DNA of 64,000 nucleotides, taken from NCBI RefSeq assembly GCF_003028855.1, contig NZ_CP028324.1, forward strand, positions 3,100,001 through 3,164,000, read 5' to 3'. Positions 7,517 to 16,765 of the stretch are shown here, piece by piece. Origin of the DNA: Pseudoduganella armeniaca (lineage in GTDB: Bacteria; Pseudomonadota; Gammaproteobacteria; Burkholderiales; Burkholderiaceae_D). The notes below the pieces were generated by a model. It was not told the origin of the DNA, ran no database searches, and saw only the letters and a program-made list of their open reading frames with translations. How positions within the stretch are numbered: position 1 is the first letter of the stretch; each line of letters starts with the position of its first letter. The translations under genes and the position numbers were made by a program.

Positions 7517-9871
7517 TCACTTCAAGCCCACCGGCAGGTCCGGATACTCGTCGTTCAGCGCATACTTCACGCCGTTGACGGTGATCGTGTAGGCCGACGG
7601 GCCGCTGATCGGCAGCTGATAGTTCAAGGTCAGCGACACCGAGGCGCCCGGGGCCAGCGACTGCCACGACGGAATCGTGAAGCGGGCGCGGTTGAAGTTG
7701 GCCTTGAAGCCGCCGATATTGTTCGGCCCCGTGTAGCCCGCCTTGATCACCGTCAGACCGTAGCCCGACTGGTCGCTCATATTGGCCGGTGCCGACACCG
7801 GGTAATCGAACTCCACCACCGAGCCGCCCGGGATCGTGACGCTGCTGCGGTTGGTTACCGTCATCACCGGATTGATCGGGTAGTTGCTGTCGCCCAGCTT
7901 CCAGCCACCCAACTCGATCGACACCTTGGCGCTGGTCGATGGCAGTGCGGTCTCGGCACGGGTCGCGCCGTACGGCGCGGCGGACTTGAAGGCGTTGGCG
8001 ATATTGGTCGTCAGCGTGTAGCCCATGAAGTACTCGCCCTTGCCGCCGTTCTTCGCCGCATCCCAGGCGTAGTCGCCGGCCAGCTCCCAGATCATGATGC
8101 CGCCGATGCCGTTGTCGATCACGTACTGCGTCTTGGCCGCGATCGATTGCGCCGTTTCCGTCGACAGGAACACCTTGCGGGTGGCGTTCCACAGCCATGG
8201 CGCCGCCAGCGTGGCGCTGTAGTTGGCCGTGTAGGTGCCGGTCAGCGTCTTCTCCGTGATGCCATAGGCGTCCAGGTAGTCCGGCACGATGGCGTTCTGC
8301 AGGTTCAGCGCGTGCCACAGCGGGTTGCCGCCGCCCGGGATCGGCTTGCCGTTCGGGTCCAGGTCGTGCCAGACGTTGTCGATGCCGGTCGCACCCGAGC
8401 CGCAGGTCTTGATGCCGGCGCAGGCGACAGGGTCGTTGACGGTCGGGCTGGTGCCCCACAGGCCGTTGGTACCGCCGGTAACGTCCTTCCAGCCGCGCGT
8501 GTAGTACGGCACGCCGATGTTGATGCGGCCGGCCTGCAGCGCGCCGCGGTAGTAGCGATAGGCCCAGTCCACGTTCAGGTAGCCGATGCCGCCGTACGAG
8601 TAGGCGTTGCCGGCACGCAGTTCGCCGTCGTTGCCGTCGTCGAACAGCGCCGCGTTCGGGCCGACGTACTGGTTCCAGCCGCCGTGCAGGTCATACGACA
8701 TCAGGCTGGCATAGTCCAGGTACTTCAGGCCGGACATGTTTTCCTCGCCGCGCAGCACCCAGCCCGAGGCCGAGCCGGCGATCGTCAGCAGGTAGTACTT
8801 CTTGTCGGCGACGGCCGCCGTGTCCAGCTTCTGGCGCACCACGCGCAGCAGCTCGTTGTAGCTCTTCATCAGGCCGGCCAGGCGCGGCTTCGAGATGCTG
8901 AAATCGAGCGGGTTGCCGGCCTCGTTGTTGGTGGTCGGGTGCTCGTAGTCGATGTCGATGCCGTCGAAGAACGGGTACTGGTGCAGGAACGCCACCATCG
9001 AATCGGCCAGCGTATTGATGCCGGCCGCGTTCAGGCTGCCGTCGGCGTTGGTGGTCGCGGTGTAGAAGCCGCCGCTGCCGGCCCAGCCACCCACCGACAG
9101 CATCACCTTCACGGCCGGATACTTCTTCTTGTACTGTGCCAGCAGGTTGAAGTGGCCCTTGTACGGCAAGGACGGGTCCATCGCCGCACCCGGGACGTTC
9201 GGCCACGTCAGGCCCGTGTCCGGATTGTTGGCGCCGCTGCCGATGGCGACTTTATTGCTGCCGTCCACCGTGGCGAACGCATAGTTGATGTGGGTGACCT
9301 TGTCCCACGGGATGTTGTTGACCAGGTAGGCCGGGGCACCGTTGGTGCCGGTGCGCCAGCTGGTGAAGTAGCCGACGATGCGGCGCTGCAGGCCGTTGGC
9401 CAGTTTCTCGCGGCCGTTGGCGTCGTACACGCCGCAGTACGGCACGTTCGGCACCGGCGAGGTCAGGCCGTCCGGCCGGCATGGCACGCTCGGGATCGGG
9501 GTCGGCGTTGGGGTTGGCGTCGGGGTTGGCGTAGGCGTAGGCGTCGGGGTCGGCGTCGGCGTGGGAGTAGGGGTTGGCGTCGGGGTCGGCGTGGGCGTGG
9601 TCGACTGCAGCTGCCACGGGCCCCACTGGTCGGCGCCCGGCACATTGTTCTGGGTCCACCACTTGGCCGTGTAGGTCTTGCCCTGGTAGGTCACGCACGC
9701 GCCCTGGGTGTAGACGGCGCTGGCGCTCCACTCGGCGCATTCGGCCGCCGCCGTGGCGCCGGCGAGCAGCTTCTTGGCCTGCGGGCCGGCATCCTCGCCG
9801 GTGCCACCGCCACAGCCCGCGATGGCGCCGGCCACGAGGGCCAGCAGCAGCGCGTTCGAGATTGGTTTCAT
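7517..9871 (-). CDS. Secreted lipoprotein chitinase: CBM5/12, Pro-Thr linker, GH18, C-terminal beta domain
   Basis: A 784-aa enzyme hydrolysing beta-1,4 N-acetylglucosamine bonds of chitin. It has a lipoprotein signal peptide with Cys20 (IAGCGGG). A small chitin-binding CBM5/12 domain follows at about residues 43-90 (ECAEWSASAVYTQG and AKWWTQ), then a Pro-Thr linker of about 36 residues. The GH18 barrel spans roughly residues 160-640. The catalytic motif FDGIDIDYE puts the acid/base at Glu310. KVMLSVGGW, MSYDLHGGWN and MIWELAGDYAWD are further GH18 markers. After the barrel, residues 650-784 form a beta-rich domain (LGGWKLGDSNYPINPVMTV) resembling a carbohydrate-binding or Ig-like module. It is last in the minus-strand series chitinase-JmjC protein-chitinase. 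Confidence 0.94.
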   Translation of the reverse strand: MKPISNALLLALVAGAIAGCGGGTGEDAGPQAKKLLAGATAAAECAEWSASAVYTQGACVTYQGKTYTAKWWTQNNVPGADQWGPWQLQSTTPTPTPTPTPTPTPTPTPTPTPTPTPTPTPTPTPIPSVPCRPDGLTSPVPNVPYCGVYDANGREKLANGLQRRIVGYFTSWRTGTNGAPAYLVNNIPWDKVTHINYAFATVDGSNKVAIGSGANNPDTGLTWPNVPGAAMDPSLPYKGHFNLLAQYKKKYPAVKVMLSVGGWAGSGGFYTATTNADGSLNAAGINTLADSMVAFLHQYPFFDGIDIDYEHPTTNNEAGNPLDFSISKPRLAGLMKSYNELLRVVRQKLDTAAVADKKYYLLTIAGSASGWVLRGEENMSGLKYLDYASLMSYDLHGGWNQYVGPNAALFDDGNDGELRAGNAYSYGGIGYLNVDWAYRYYRGALQAGRINIGVPYYTRGWKDVTGGTNGLWGTSPTVNDPVACAGIKTCGSGATGIDNVWHDLDPNGKPIPGGGNPLWHALNLQNAIVPDYLDAYGITEKTLTGTYTANYSATLAAPWLWNATRKVFLSTETAQSIAAKTQYVIDNGIGGIMIWELAGDYAWDAAKNGGKGEYFMGYTLTTNIANAFKSAAPYGATRAETALPSTSAKVSIELGGWKLGDSNYPINPVMTVTNRSSVTIPGGSVVEFDYPVSAPANMSDQSGYGLTVIKAGYTGPNNIGGFKANFNRARFTIPSWQSLAPGASVSLTLNYQLPISGPSAYTITVNGVKYALNDEYPDLPVGLK
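9497..9600. repeat. hexanucleotide repeat encoding the Pro-Thr linker of the GH18 enzyme
   Basis: About seventeen tandem copies of a degenerate 6-bp unit (GGNGTN on the plus strand) encode alternating Thr-Pro between the chitin-binding and catalytic domains. Third positions vary, so the array is partly protected against slippage. The same kind of array occurs at 12317-12437. Confidence 0.85.
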
Positions 9872-9887
9872 GCTTGTCTCCTAATTA

Positions 9888-10925
9888 TTAAAAGTCGTGG
9901 TTGCTCGGGTAACTGCTGTAGAAATCGTTATCCCAGCGGAAGTGCGTGGCCGAGACGGTGAGCGAGATGTCCAGCGCCTCGACGAAATGCCACCAGCCGA
10001 CGGGCAGGAACAGGATCTCGCCGGGCGCCAGCTCGCACTCGGCGATCGGCATGCCGGCCAGCGCCGGGAAGCGCTGCAGGTCGATGGCGCGTCCGTCCAC
10101 CGGGGTGAAGCAATGGCGCGTGTTGTACAGCTGCGGCGTATGGCAGGGCGCAATCAGGCGCACGCGCTTGCGGCCCATCAGCTGCATCATGAAGTTGTTG
10201 GTCAGGTCGTGGTGGAACGGCGTCACGGTGCCGGCCGGGCCGAGCCAGAAGAAGCCCTTGCGTTCGTCGGTCAGGTAGTCCGGCAGCAGCGGCATCTCGT
10301 CCCACAGCTCCGCCAGGGCGGCGCGGTTGCGGCCGTCGTTATTGGCCGTCATGTAGAAATCGTTCGTGTGACCGGCTGCCCGCACCTGCGCCACATAGTC
10401 GCCGAACGGCATCACGGCCTTGTGGGCGATGCTGTTCATTTCGTAGTCCGGGTCGGCCGAACGGCCGCCTTGCACCTCCACCGTGCGTGCGCCGAAGCGT
10501 TCGGCCAGGCCGTCCAGCGTCCAGTGGCGCGCCGGGCAGCCGTCCAGCATGCCGGTGATGATGACGGGGCGGTTGGTCAGGTAGTGCTCGCGCAGGAAGG
10601 TTGCGCCGTCCAGGCGCGCGCGCCGTGGCACCACGGTCGTCATGTCCGGCGGGGCCATGCGCTGCAGGTGCGCCTGGATGCCCAGCAGCCAGTCGCGCTT
10701 GGCCAGGCGGCTGTGCAGGCGCAGCACGCCGTGCAGGTAGGGGCTGGCCAGCGCGGCGTCGATTTCGGCGCGTGCCACGTCGGGCGGCACGCCGTTGTCG
10801 TGCAGGATGGCGGCCAGCGTGTCCGGATGGCTGCCCAGCACCAGGTTCTCGGCGATCCAGCGGCGCCAGTCGTTGCCGATGCCGGCGACGGGACCGATGG
10901 GATGGACGGCGGCGCGTCGTTTCAT
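9888..10925 (-). CDS. JmjC/cupin-8 family putative 2-oxoglutarate Fe(II) oxygenase
   Basis: A 345-aa cytoplasmic protein. The ATG at 10925 is preceded by GAGGAC; a longer reading with an Ala-rich start at 10976 would run through the terminator at 10953-10974 and is rejected. An N-terminal helical part (about residues 1-95) precedes the jelly-roll region starting near VPRRARLDGATFLREHYLTNRPVIITG. The iron ligands can be read as H-x-D in TPFHHDLTNNF and a distal His in LPVGWWHFVEAL. Family members hydroxylate protein side chains, and related cupin-like proteins are common beside TonB receptors and glycan-use genes. The target is unknown. The gene lies between two chitinase genes on the same strand. 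Confidence 0.85.
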   Translation of the reverse strand: MKRRAAVHPIGPVAGIGNDWRRWIAENLVLGSHPDTLAAILHDNGVPPDVARAEIDAALASPYLHGVLRLHSRLAKRDWLLGIQAHLQRMAPPDMTTVVPRRARLDGATFLREHYLTNRPVIITGMLDGCPARHWTLDGLAERFGARTVEVQGGRSADPDYEMNSIAHKAVMPFGDYVAQVRAAGHTNDFYMTANNDGRNRAALAELWDEMPLLPDYLTDERKGFFWLGPAGTVTPFHHDLTNNFMMQLMGRKRVRLIAPCHTPQLYNTRHCFTPVDGRAIDLQRFPALAGMPIAECELAPGEILFLPVGWWHFVEALDISLTVSATHFRWDNDFYSSYPSNHDF

Positions 10926-10952
10926 GTGGATGTCCTCGACATGCGTAAAAAA

Positions 10953-10974
10953 GCCGGCGGCGGCTGCCGCCGGC
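10953..10974 (-). terminator. intrinsic terminator downstream of the second chitinase gene
   Basis: A 9-bp perfect stem, GCCGGCGGC/GCCGCCGGC, with a 4-nt loop is followed on the minus strand by six T (10947-10952). A near-copy of the stem lies directly upstream at 10984-11005 (GCCGGCGG/CCGCCGGC, no T run). The two hairpins are therefore tandem between the chitinase gene (stop at 11048) and the JmjC gene (start at 10925). They would separate the two genes or attenuate read-through. Confidence 0.8.
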
Positions 10975-11047
10975 AAAGGATGCGCCGGCGGCGGCCACCG
11001 CCGGCTTCAGCGCAGGGTACAGTGGCCCTGCCTCGTGGCGCGCCGGC

Positions 11048-12723
11048 TCAGCGGCCTTTCCAGACGGCGCTGGTCAGCGCGCCGTTGGCGTCGCCATCCA
11101 GCTCCCACGAGAAGGCGCCGCGCAGGCCCTGGTCGCGCACGTACTGCATCTTCGTGGCGATCACGGTCGGGTCGTCGTAGCTCCACCATTCGCCCGTGCT
11201 GGTGTACAGGAACAGCTGCTTGGTCTGCGGGTGGTACCAGCGCTGGCCGGCCTTGTTGACGAGGACCTTGTAGTCGTCGATGCCCGCTTCGTACGCGCCC
11301 GGTGCCGGACCGCTGGCGGTCTGGTACAGGCCATTGCCGTTCGGACCCGCCGGTACGCCTTTCCAGCCGCGTCCGTAGAACGGGATCCCCAGCAGGATCT
11401 TGTTCTTCGGCATACCGGCCGCCGTCAGCGTCGTGATGGCGTCGTTGGCGTTGTACTTGGCCACGTTGCCGGTGGACGGGTCGGCCGAGTCGCGGTACAG
11501 CGGCGCGTGGAAGTTGGTGGTGTTCTCCCAGCCGCCATGGAAGTCGTAGGTCATCAGGTTGACCCAGTCCATGTACTGCGAGTACTTGGCCGGTTCCGTG
11601 TTGGCGATCTTGTCGCCGCCGGCACCGATGGCGGCCGTCAGGGCGTAGCGCTTGCCGTCGGCCGCACCTTGCGCGTCCAGCTGGGCGCGGAATTCGGCCA
11701 TCAGCAAGGTGAAGTTCTGCTTGTCGGCCGGGTCCACCGTGTTGTATTCCATGCCGCCGCCGCCCGGGTATTCCCAGTCGATGTCGATGCCGTCGAATAC
11801 GCCCTTGGCCGAGCCGGGACCGCCGCGGCCATCCTGCACCGGCAGGTCGCCCTTGATGAACATCGCCACGCAGGACTTGACCAGCTGCTTCCTCAGCGTG
11901 TCCGTCTTGGCGGCTGCCGAGAAGTATTTCGACCAGCTCCAGCCACCCAGCGAGATGAACACCTTCAGGTTCGGGTGCGCCTGCTTGAGCAGCTTCAGTT
12001 GCAGGAAGTTGCCCGACAGCGGGGCGTCCCACGGCACGGCCTGGCCGTTCACGGTGCGGGCGGGTGAGCGCTGGTAGTCGGCGTAAGCATCGCCGCCGGT
12101 GCCGTCGCCCGATTCGGCCTTGGTCACCATGCCGCATTCGTAGCCGCCGTTCTTCTGGTAGACGTTGCCGAAGGCGTAGTTGATGAAGGTGAGCTGGTCG
12201 GCCACGCTGGTCTGCACGCCATTGACTGGCGTCTTGGTGGTGTGGATGTCGGCCACCTCGTAGCTGCGGCCGTACACGCCCCACTGCGCGAAGTAGGAGC
12301 CGATCTCGCGGCCGTTCGGCGTAGGCGTAGGCGTTGGGTTGGCGTTGGCGTAGGCGTAGGCGTTGGGGTCGGCGTAGGCGTCGGGGTCGGCGTTGGCGTG
12401 GGAGTCGGGGTAGGCGTCGGGGTCGGGGTTGGCGTGGCCGTCTGCAGCTCCCACGGGCCCCACTGCTCGGTACCCGGCACGTTATTCTGCGTCCACCACT
12501 TGGCCTTGTAGATGGCGCCGTTGTAGGTCACGCACATGCCCTGCGTGTAGACGGCGCTGCTGCTCCAGGCCGGGCAGTCGGCCGCCGTCACGGCGCCTGC
12601 CAACAGGCGTTTGGCCTGTGGTTCGGGGGCCGCGCCGTCGCCGCCGCAGGCGGTCAGCAACGTGCCAAGCAAGGTGCCGATCAGGCCGGCCATCAGGGTT
12701 TTACGGGGTAATGCACGTTCCAT
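11048..12723 (-). CDS. Secreted lipoprotein chitinase: CBM5/12, Pro-Thr linker, GH18 (frame broken by one base in the linker)
   Basis: The N-terminal part (from 12723) has a lipoprotein signal (LLTACGGD), a CBM5/12 domain (DCPAWSSSAVYTQG, AKWWTQ) and the start of a Pro-Thr linker. The GH18 barrel lies in a different frame down to the stop at 11048. It carries FDGIDIDWEYPG (catalytic Glu about residue 318 of the restored chain), FISLGGWSW, LMTYDFHGGWE and LLGIPFYGRGW. The break is at 12336-12338, where GGG stands in a repeat that elsewhere reads GGGG. One added G restores TPTPTPNGREIG and a chain of about 558 residues. As read, the enzyme would stop after the linker. A sequencing error in the repeat is more likely than decay, because the barrel is intact. 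It lacks the C-terminal beta domain of its neighbour. Confidence 0.88.
12317..12437. repeat. hexanucleotide repeat encoding the Pro-Thr linker, with frame break
   Basis: About twenty copies of a degenerate 6-bp unit (GGNGTN on the plus strand) lie between the chitin-binding and GH18 parts. Phase is lost at 12336-12338, where a four-G run appears as three. Upstream and downstream units are in register on either side of that point. Confidence 0.85.
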
Positions 12724-12784
12724 CGTCTTCCTCCATCTTCAGTGGTCGCGGGTGCGGGTGTTGAAGCCAGCATGGGCGCCGCTA

Positions 12785-12840
12785 AAGTGGTAGTCAAGTG
12801 GTTTTGTATAATGCTGCCAATCTAAGACCAGTTGTCATTT
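12785..12840 (-). promoter_or_regulatory. possible promoter and operator of the chitinase gene
   Basis: Sixty to 120 bp upstream of the chitinase start lie two direct copies of AAGTGGT (12785-12791 and 12796-12802), spaced 11 bp, one helical turn. On the minus strand TGACAA and CATTAT, 18 bp apart, could be -35 and -10. Between them is ACTGGTCT (plus-strand AGACCAGT at 12825-12832), identical to one half of the site bound by GntR-type N-acetylglucosamine regulators such as DasR. The second half is not conserved, so this is suggestive only. Confidence 0.3.
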
Positions 12841-13256
12841 TGCAAGTGACCCGGTCGTGCCTGCGCCGGCTGCCGTTCAGACCATGCACGCGCGCGTTTG
12901 GCTCTGGGCGGCTGGCCCTTCGAGACGAATAGGGCGATGTCTCAAATAAGACATTTTGTTATATCGTTAGTACCAGTGCGCATGAGGCTTGCAAGTGGTA
13001 CGGTAAAGAATGCCGAGCCTCGCACCCGATATTCCTACGCCCGAATACGGATTACACCGGATTCGATTCCCCTTAAACAATCTAATTAACCTGATAGAAA
13101 CAATCGACCAGCGCTGGCGAATGGCGTGGAGCAGCGGCGCCGCGTCCCTTCCACGCAACGGCCGTAATATTTCTTGATGTTTATTAGAGGTGCTGTGTGG
13201 AAATAAAAAGCAGAATGACGAGGTTCCTCCACGGAAACGCCTAAACAACGCGACCC
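12841..13256. other. non-coding gap between chitinase and RTX genes
   Basis: About 400 bp with no convincing gene on either strand; short open frames of 63 and 93 codons lack ribosome binding sites and codon bias. Base composition is lower in G+C than the flanks. An inverted repeat ATGTCT-6 bp-AGACAT at 12937-12954 is the only notable structure and could be an operator for the RTX gene. Confidence 0.5.
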
Positions 13257-16200
13257 GTGATCAGCCTTTCCACCATCGCATCCGGGAATCGCGCGCAGGC
13301 CGATGATTCAGCGCGCAGCGCTCCCGATATTCAAGGGATTATCAATGGCAGCCAACAACAAATATCGTGCAGGGCCGGCGCAGCGCGCCCCGCTCGACCA
13401 TCGGGACGATGGAACCAGTATGGCACCGCTTCAGGCCATGCCGAGGAGAATGGGGCGGCCGCCGCCCCCGCGGACGATCCGGACACGCTCGTGCTGGCCG
13501 ATACGGCCAGCGGCACCGTCGCGCTGGCGCGTGCCGGCGACGACCTGGTGATCCACTACGGCAGCGACGAGCAGCTGACCGTGACCGGCCAGTTCGCCGG
13601 CAGCGGCGTCGGTCGCATCGAGTTTTCCGGCGCCGTCAGCGTCGACACCGCCGACCTGGCGCTGCAACTGGTGCTGAACGGCACCGCCGGCGACGACCAA
13701 CTGGCCGGTGTCGCCGCCGGCTGGTCGGCGGACGACCGGATCCACGGCTACGGCGGCGCCGATTACCTGGTCGACACCGATGGCGGCAGCAACCTGCTCG
13801 ATGGCGGCGACGGCAACGACACCATCTGCTACGCGGCCGGCGGCGACAACGTCGTCGAGGGCGGCGCCGGCAACGACAGCATCGTCAGCCAGGGCACGGC
13901 CGGTGCCGGCCACGCCAGCGTGGTCACGGGCGGCGGCGGTGACGACTGCCTGGTCGGCGGCAGCGGCGCGGAGACATACCTGTTCCGGCATGGCGACGGC
14001 AACGACAGCATACTGGGCGACTACGCCGACGGCGGCGAAGGCGACGCCGGCAGCGTGGACCGGCTCCAGTTCGGTGCCGGCATCGCGCCGGAAGACGTCA
14101 CGTTCAGCCAGGAAGCGAGCCTGCTGGTGCTGCGCATCCGCGACCCCGACAACCCGGCGGCGGTGCAAAGCGTGCGCCTGTTCGAATGGTTCGGCGAACA
14201 CGGCAGCCATTACATCGAATCGTTCGGGTTCGCCAACGGCGTCGTGCTGGACGCGGCCCAGGTGGCGGCCGTCGCGACGCGCCTGTTCGGCACGGACGGC
14301 GCCGACTCGCTGCGCGGCTACGCCGAGACCACGCTGATCGAAGGCGGCGACGGCGCCGACGCGATCCTGGCGAACTCGAACGGCACCGTGACCGTGCGCG
14401 GTGGCGCCGGCAACGACTACATCACCTACGTGCCGCGCGCGGCCACGCTGATGGAGGGGGGCAGCGGCGACGACACCATCGTCGGCCAGGGCCCGGCCAA
14501 CGAGTTCGAGCACGTCATCGTGGGCGGCGCCGGCAACGACAGCCTGCAGGGGTCGGAAGGACGCGAGACCTACCTGTTCAACCGCGGCGACGGCGGCGAC
14601 ATCGTGCGCGACAGCGGCCCAGGCGCCCAGGGCGACCGCATCGTGTTCGGCGCCGGCATCACGCGCGCCGACGTCGCCGCCAGCCGCGAGGGTGACGACC
14701 TGCTGCTGCGCATCGCCGGCGATCCGGGCACGGGCGACAGCATTCGCGTGCAGCAGTGGTTCTACGGCCCCGAGCGCCGCATCGAGAGCGTGCAGTTCGC
14801 CGACGGCGGCGCGCTGACGGCGGCGCAGGTGTCGGCGCAGGCCAATACGCTGATCGGCACGGCCGGCAACGATACGCTGACGGGCTACCACGGCACGCCG
14901 CTGATCGACGGCCTGGCGGGGGACGATGTCATCACCGGCGGCGGCACCGCCGCCGTGCTGCGCGGCGGCAGCGGCAACGATCGGGTCCTGTACGCCGGTA
15001 ACGTCAACAATACGGTGGAGGGGGGCAGCGGCGACGACTACCTGGCCTGGACCTCCGGTTGCAGCGCCTATGCCAGCAACCTGCTGGCCGGCGGCAGCGG
15101 CAACGACACGCTGGTCGGCGGCGACGGCGCCGACACCTACCAGTACCACCGCGGCGACGGCAGCGACGTGATCGGCGACGTCGGCGCCGCCTGGGTCACC
15201 GACCGGCTCGCGTTCGGTGCCGGCATCGCCCGGGCCGACGTCCTCGACACGCGCATGGGCCAGGACCTGGTATTGCTGGTGCGCGATCCCGGCAATCAGG
15301 ACACGCCCGACCGCATCCGCGTGCGCGACTGGTTCGCCGGCGACAGCTATCGCATCGAGCGGCTGGAATTCGCCGCCGGCGTGGCCGTCGGCGGCAGCCA
15401 GCTGGCCACGCTGGGCGCCACGCTGAAGGGTGGCGAAGGCCACGACACGCTGAACAGCTACGCGGAGACGCGCGCCATCGATGGCGGCGGCGGCAACGAC
15501 ACGATCGGCGGCGGCGCGCTGGTCGCGTCATTGCTGGGTGGCGCCGGCAACGACACGATCCGCTTCGCCGCCGAGGCCAACGCCGCCGTCGATGGCGGCA
15601 GCGGCAACGACATCCTGAGCGCCAGCAGCGCCACCGGGGCAATGGGTAGCACCCGTATCACGGGCGGCAGCGGGGACGACACGATCACGGGCAGCTACGG
15701 CGCCACGACCTATTATTTCAACCGCGGCGACGGCCGCGACGTCGTCACCGACAACGGCGACACGGCCAGCACCGACCGGCTCGTGTTCGGCGCCGGCATC
15801 GGCCAGGCCGACCTGGCGCTGCGCCGCAGCGTGAACGACCTGGTCGTGACGATCGGCGAGGACCCGGCCAATCCGGGCGCGGGCGAGCGCATCGTGGTGA
15901 CCGGCTGGTTTGCCGCCGCCGGCCGGGTCATCGAGCGCATCGAGTTCGCCGACGGCACCAGCCTGACGGCCGCCCAGGTCAGCGGCATGACGTTCGGCAC
16001 GGCCGGCAACGACGTGCTCGGCACGCCGCAGGAGCAGCACCTGCTGGCGGGCCTGGGCGGCGACGACCGCCTGACGGCCGCCAGCCGCGCCGCGCTGCTC
16101 GACGGCGGCGCCGGCAACGACACGCTCGCGGGCGGCACCGCGGCCGACTTCCTGTACGGCGGGCGTGGCAACGACAGCGTGACGGCGGGCGGCAACGACG

Positions 16201-16676
16201 TCGTCGGCTTCAATGGTGGCGACGGCGTCGACACGCTGCTGGCCGCCAGCGGCAACGTCACGCTGTCGCTGGGCGGTGCGCTCGACCCCGGGCAGCTGTG
16301 CCTGTCCCAGGCCGGCACCGACCTGCTGCTGGGACTGGGCGGCGGCGACAGCGTGACGCTGAAGGACTGGTACGCCGCCAGTGCCGCCCATGGCGTGGCG
16401 CGCTTGCAATGGGTCGCTGTCGACCAAGGCGTCACGCTGGTCGATATCCGCGCGCTGGCCGCCGCGTTCGACAATGCCCGCGCCGGCGACAGCGGCGTCG
16501 GCACATGGCAGCCGGAGGCCGGCCTGGCCGACTTCGCCCTGGCCGGCACGCCCGGCACCGCCTACGGCGGAGCCATCGCGGCCGACGTGGCGGCGCATGG
16601 CGGCGTCACTTTGCTGGCGCCGGTGCTCGACGTGCTGCGCTCCGGCCTGTTTGGCGCCGAGGCGCAGGCGGTCTAG
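13257..16676 (+). CDS. RTX/haemolysin-type calcium-binding repeat protein (start uncertain)
   Basis: About 1,100 residues, very Gly- and Asp-rich and acidic, with no signal peptide, as expected for type I secretion. Four and a half modules of about 170 residues each hold several nonapeptides of the GGxGxDx type (GGDGNDT, GGAGNDS, GGSGDDT). Each also has a conserved block (ETYLFNRGDG, then FGAGI, then VxxWF, then IExxxFADG) resembling the haemolysin-type C-terminal-associated domain. Calcium should fold the repeats outside the cell. The in-frame start is GTG at 13257 without a ribosome binding site. A better start, ATG at 13345 behind AAGGGA, lies in another frame. One missing base near 13375 (AGGGCCGG) would join them. 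Role unknown: adhesin, S-layer-like protein or enzyme carrier. Confidence 0.85.
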   Translation: MISLSTIASGNRAQADDSARSAPDIQGIINGSQQQISCRAGAARPARPSGRWNQYGTASGHAEENGAAAAPADDPDTLVLADTASGTVALARAGDDLVIHYGSDEQLTVTGQFAGSGVGRIEFSGAVSVDTADLALQLVLNGTAGDDQLAGVAAGWSADDRIHGYGGADYLVDTDGGSNLLDGGDGNDTICYAAGGDNVVEGGAGNDSIVSQGTAGAGHASVVTGGGGDDCLVGGSGAETYLFRHGDGNDSILGDYADGGEGDAGSVDRLQFGAGIAPEDVTFSQEASLLVLRIRDPDNPAAVQSVRLFEWFGEHGSHYIESFGFANGVVLDAAQVAAVATRLFGTDGADSLRGYAETTLIEGGDGADAILANSNGTVTVRGGAGNDYITYVPRAATLMEGGSGDDTIVGQGPANEFEHVIVGGAGNDSLQGSEGRETYLFNRGDGGDIVRDSGPGAQGDRIVFGAGITRADVAASREGDDLLLRIAGDPGTGDSIRVQQWFYGPERRIESVQFADGGALTAAQVSAQANTLIGTAGNDTLTGYHGTPLIDGLAGDDVITGGGTAAVLRGGSGNDRVLYAGNVNNTVEGGSGDDYLAWTSGCSAYASNLLAGGSGNDTLVGGDGADTYQYHRGDGSDVIGDVGAAWVTDRLAFGAGIARADVLDTRMGQDLVLLVRDPGNQDTPDRIRVRDWFAGDSYRIERLEFAAGVAVGGSQLATLGATLKGGEGHDTLNSYAETRAIDGGGGNDTIGGGALVASLLGGAGNDTIRFAAEANAAVDGGSGNDILSASSATGAMGSTRITGGSGDDTITGSYGATTYYFNRGDGRDVVTDNGDTASTDRLVFGAGIGQADLALRRSVNDLVVTIGEDPANPGAGERIVVTGWFAAAGRVIERIEFADGTSLTAAQVSGMTFGTAGNDVLGTPQEQHLLAGLGGDDRLTAASRAALLDGGAGNDTLAGGTAADFLYGGRGNDSVTAGGNDVVGFNGGDGVDTLLAASGNVTLSLGGALDPGQLCLSQAGTDLLLGLGGGDSVTLKDWYAASAAHGVARLQWVAVDQGVTLVDIRALAAAFDNARAGDSGVGTWQPEAGLADFALAGTPGTAYGGAIAADVAAHGGVTLLAPVLDVLRSGLFGAEAQAV

Positions 16677-16716
16677 GAGACCCGTAGCGCAGCGGGCGGC
16701 ACGCGGCAGCGCGGCA

Positions 16717-16756
16717 CTGGTGACAGGCTGCGCCCTCCGGGCGGGCCTGTCACCAG
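16717..16756. terminator. strong bidirectional hairpin between RTX and TonB-receptor genes
   Basis: A perfect 12-bp stem (CTGGTGACAGGC/GCCTGTCACCAG) encloses an inner CGCCC-TCC-GGGCG stem. It lies between the convergent stops at 16676 (+) and 16766 (-). There is no long T run on either side, but the extended GC stem is the obvious transcription end for both genes. Confidence 0.65.
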
Positions 16757-16765
16757 GGGTTACCC

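Noticed and set aside
9497..9600. CRISPR-like array
   Set aside because: The 6-bp units have no spacers and encode a Pro-Thr linker in frame.
8147..9961. A 604-codon open frame on the plus strand opposite the chitinase gene
   Set aside because: It is the shadow of a high-G+C gene: repetitive Val/Arg/Gly composition, no ribosome binding site, and the minus-strand chitinase has clear domains.
12898..13248. Short open frames of 63 (+) and 93 (-) codons before the RTX gene
   Set aside because: No ribosome binding site, no third-position G/C bias, no recognisable protein features.
13431..15443. Long open frame antisense to the RTX repeats
   Set aside because: It arises from the GGC/GAC-rich repeat codons; composition is Ala/Val/Gln-rich without any domain, and the plus strand encodes calcium-binding repeats.
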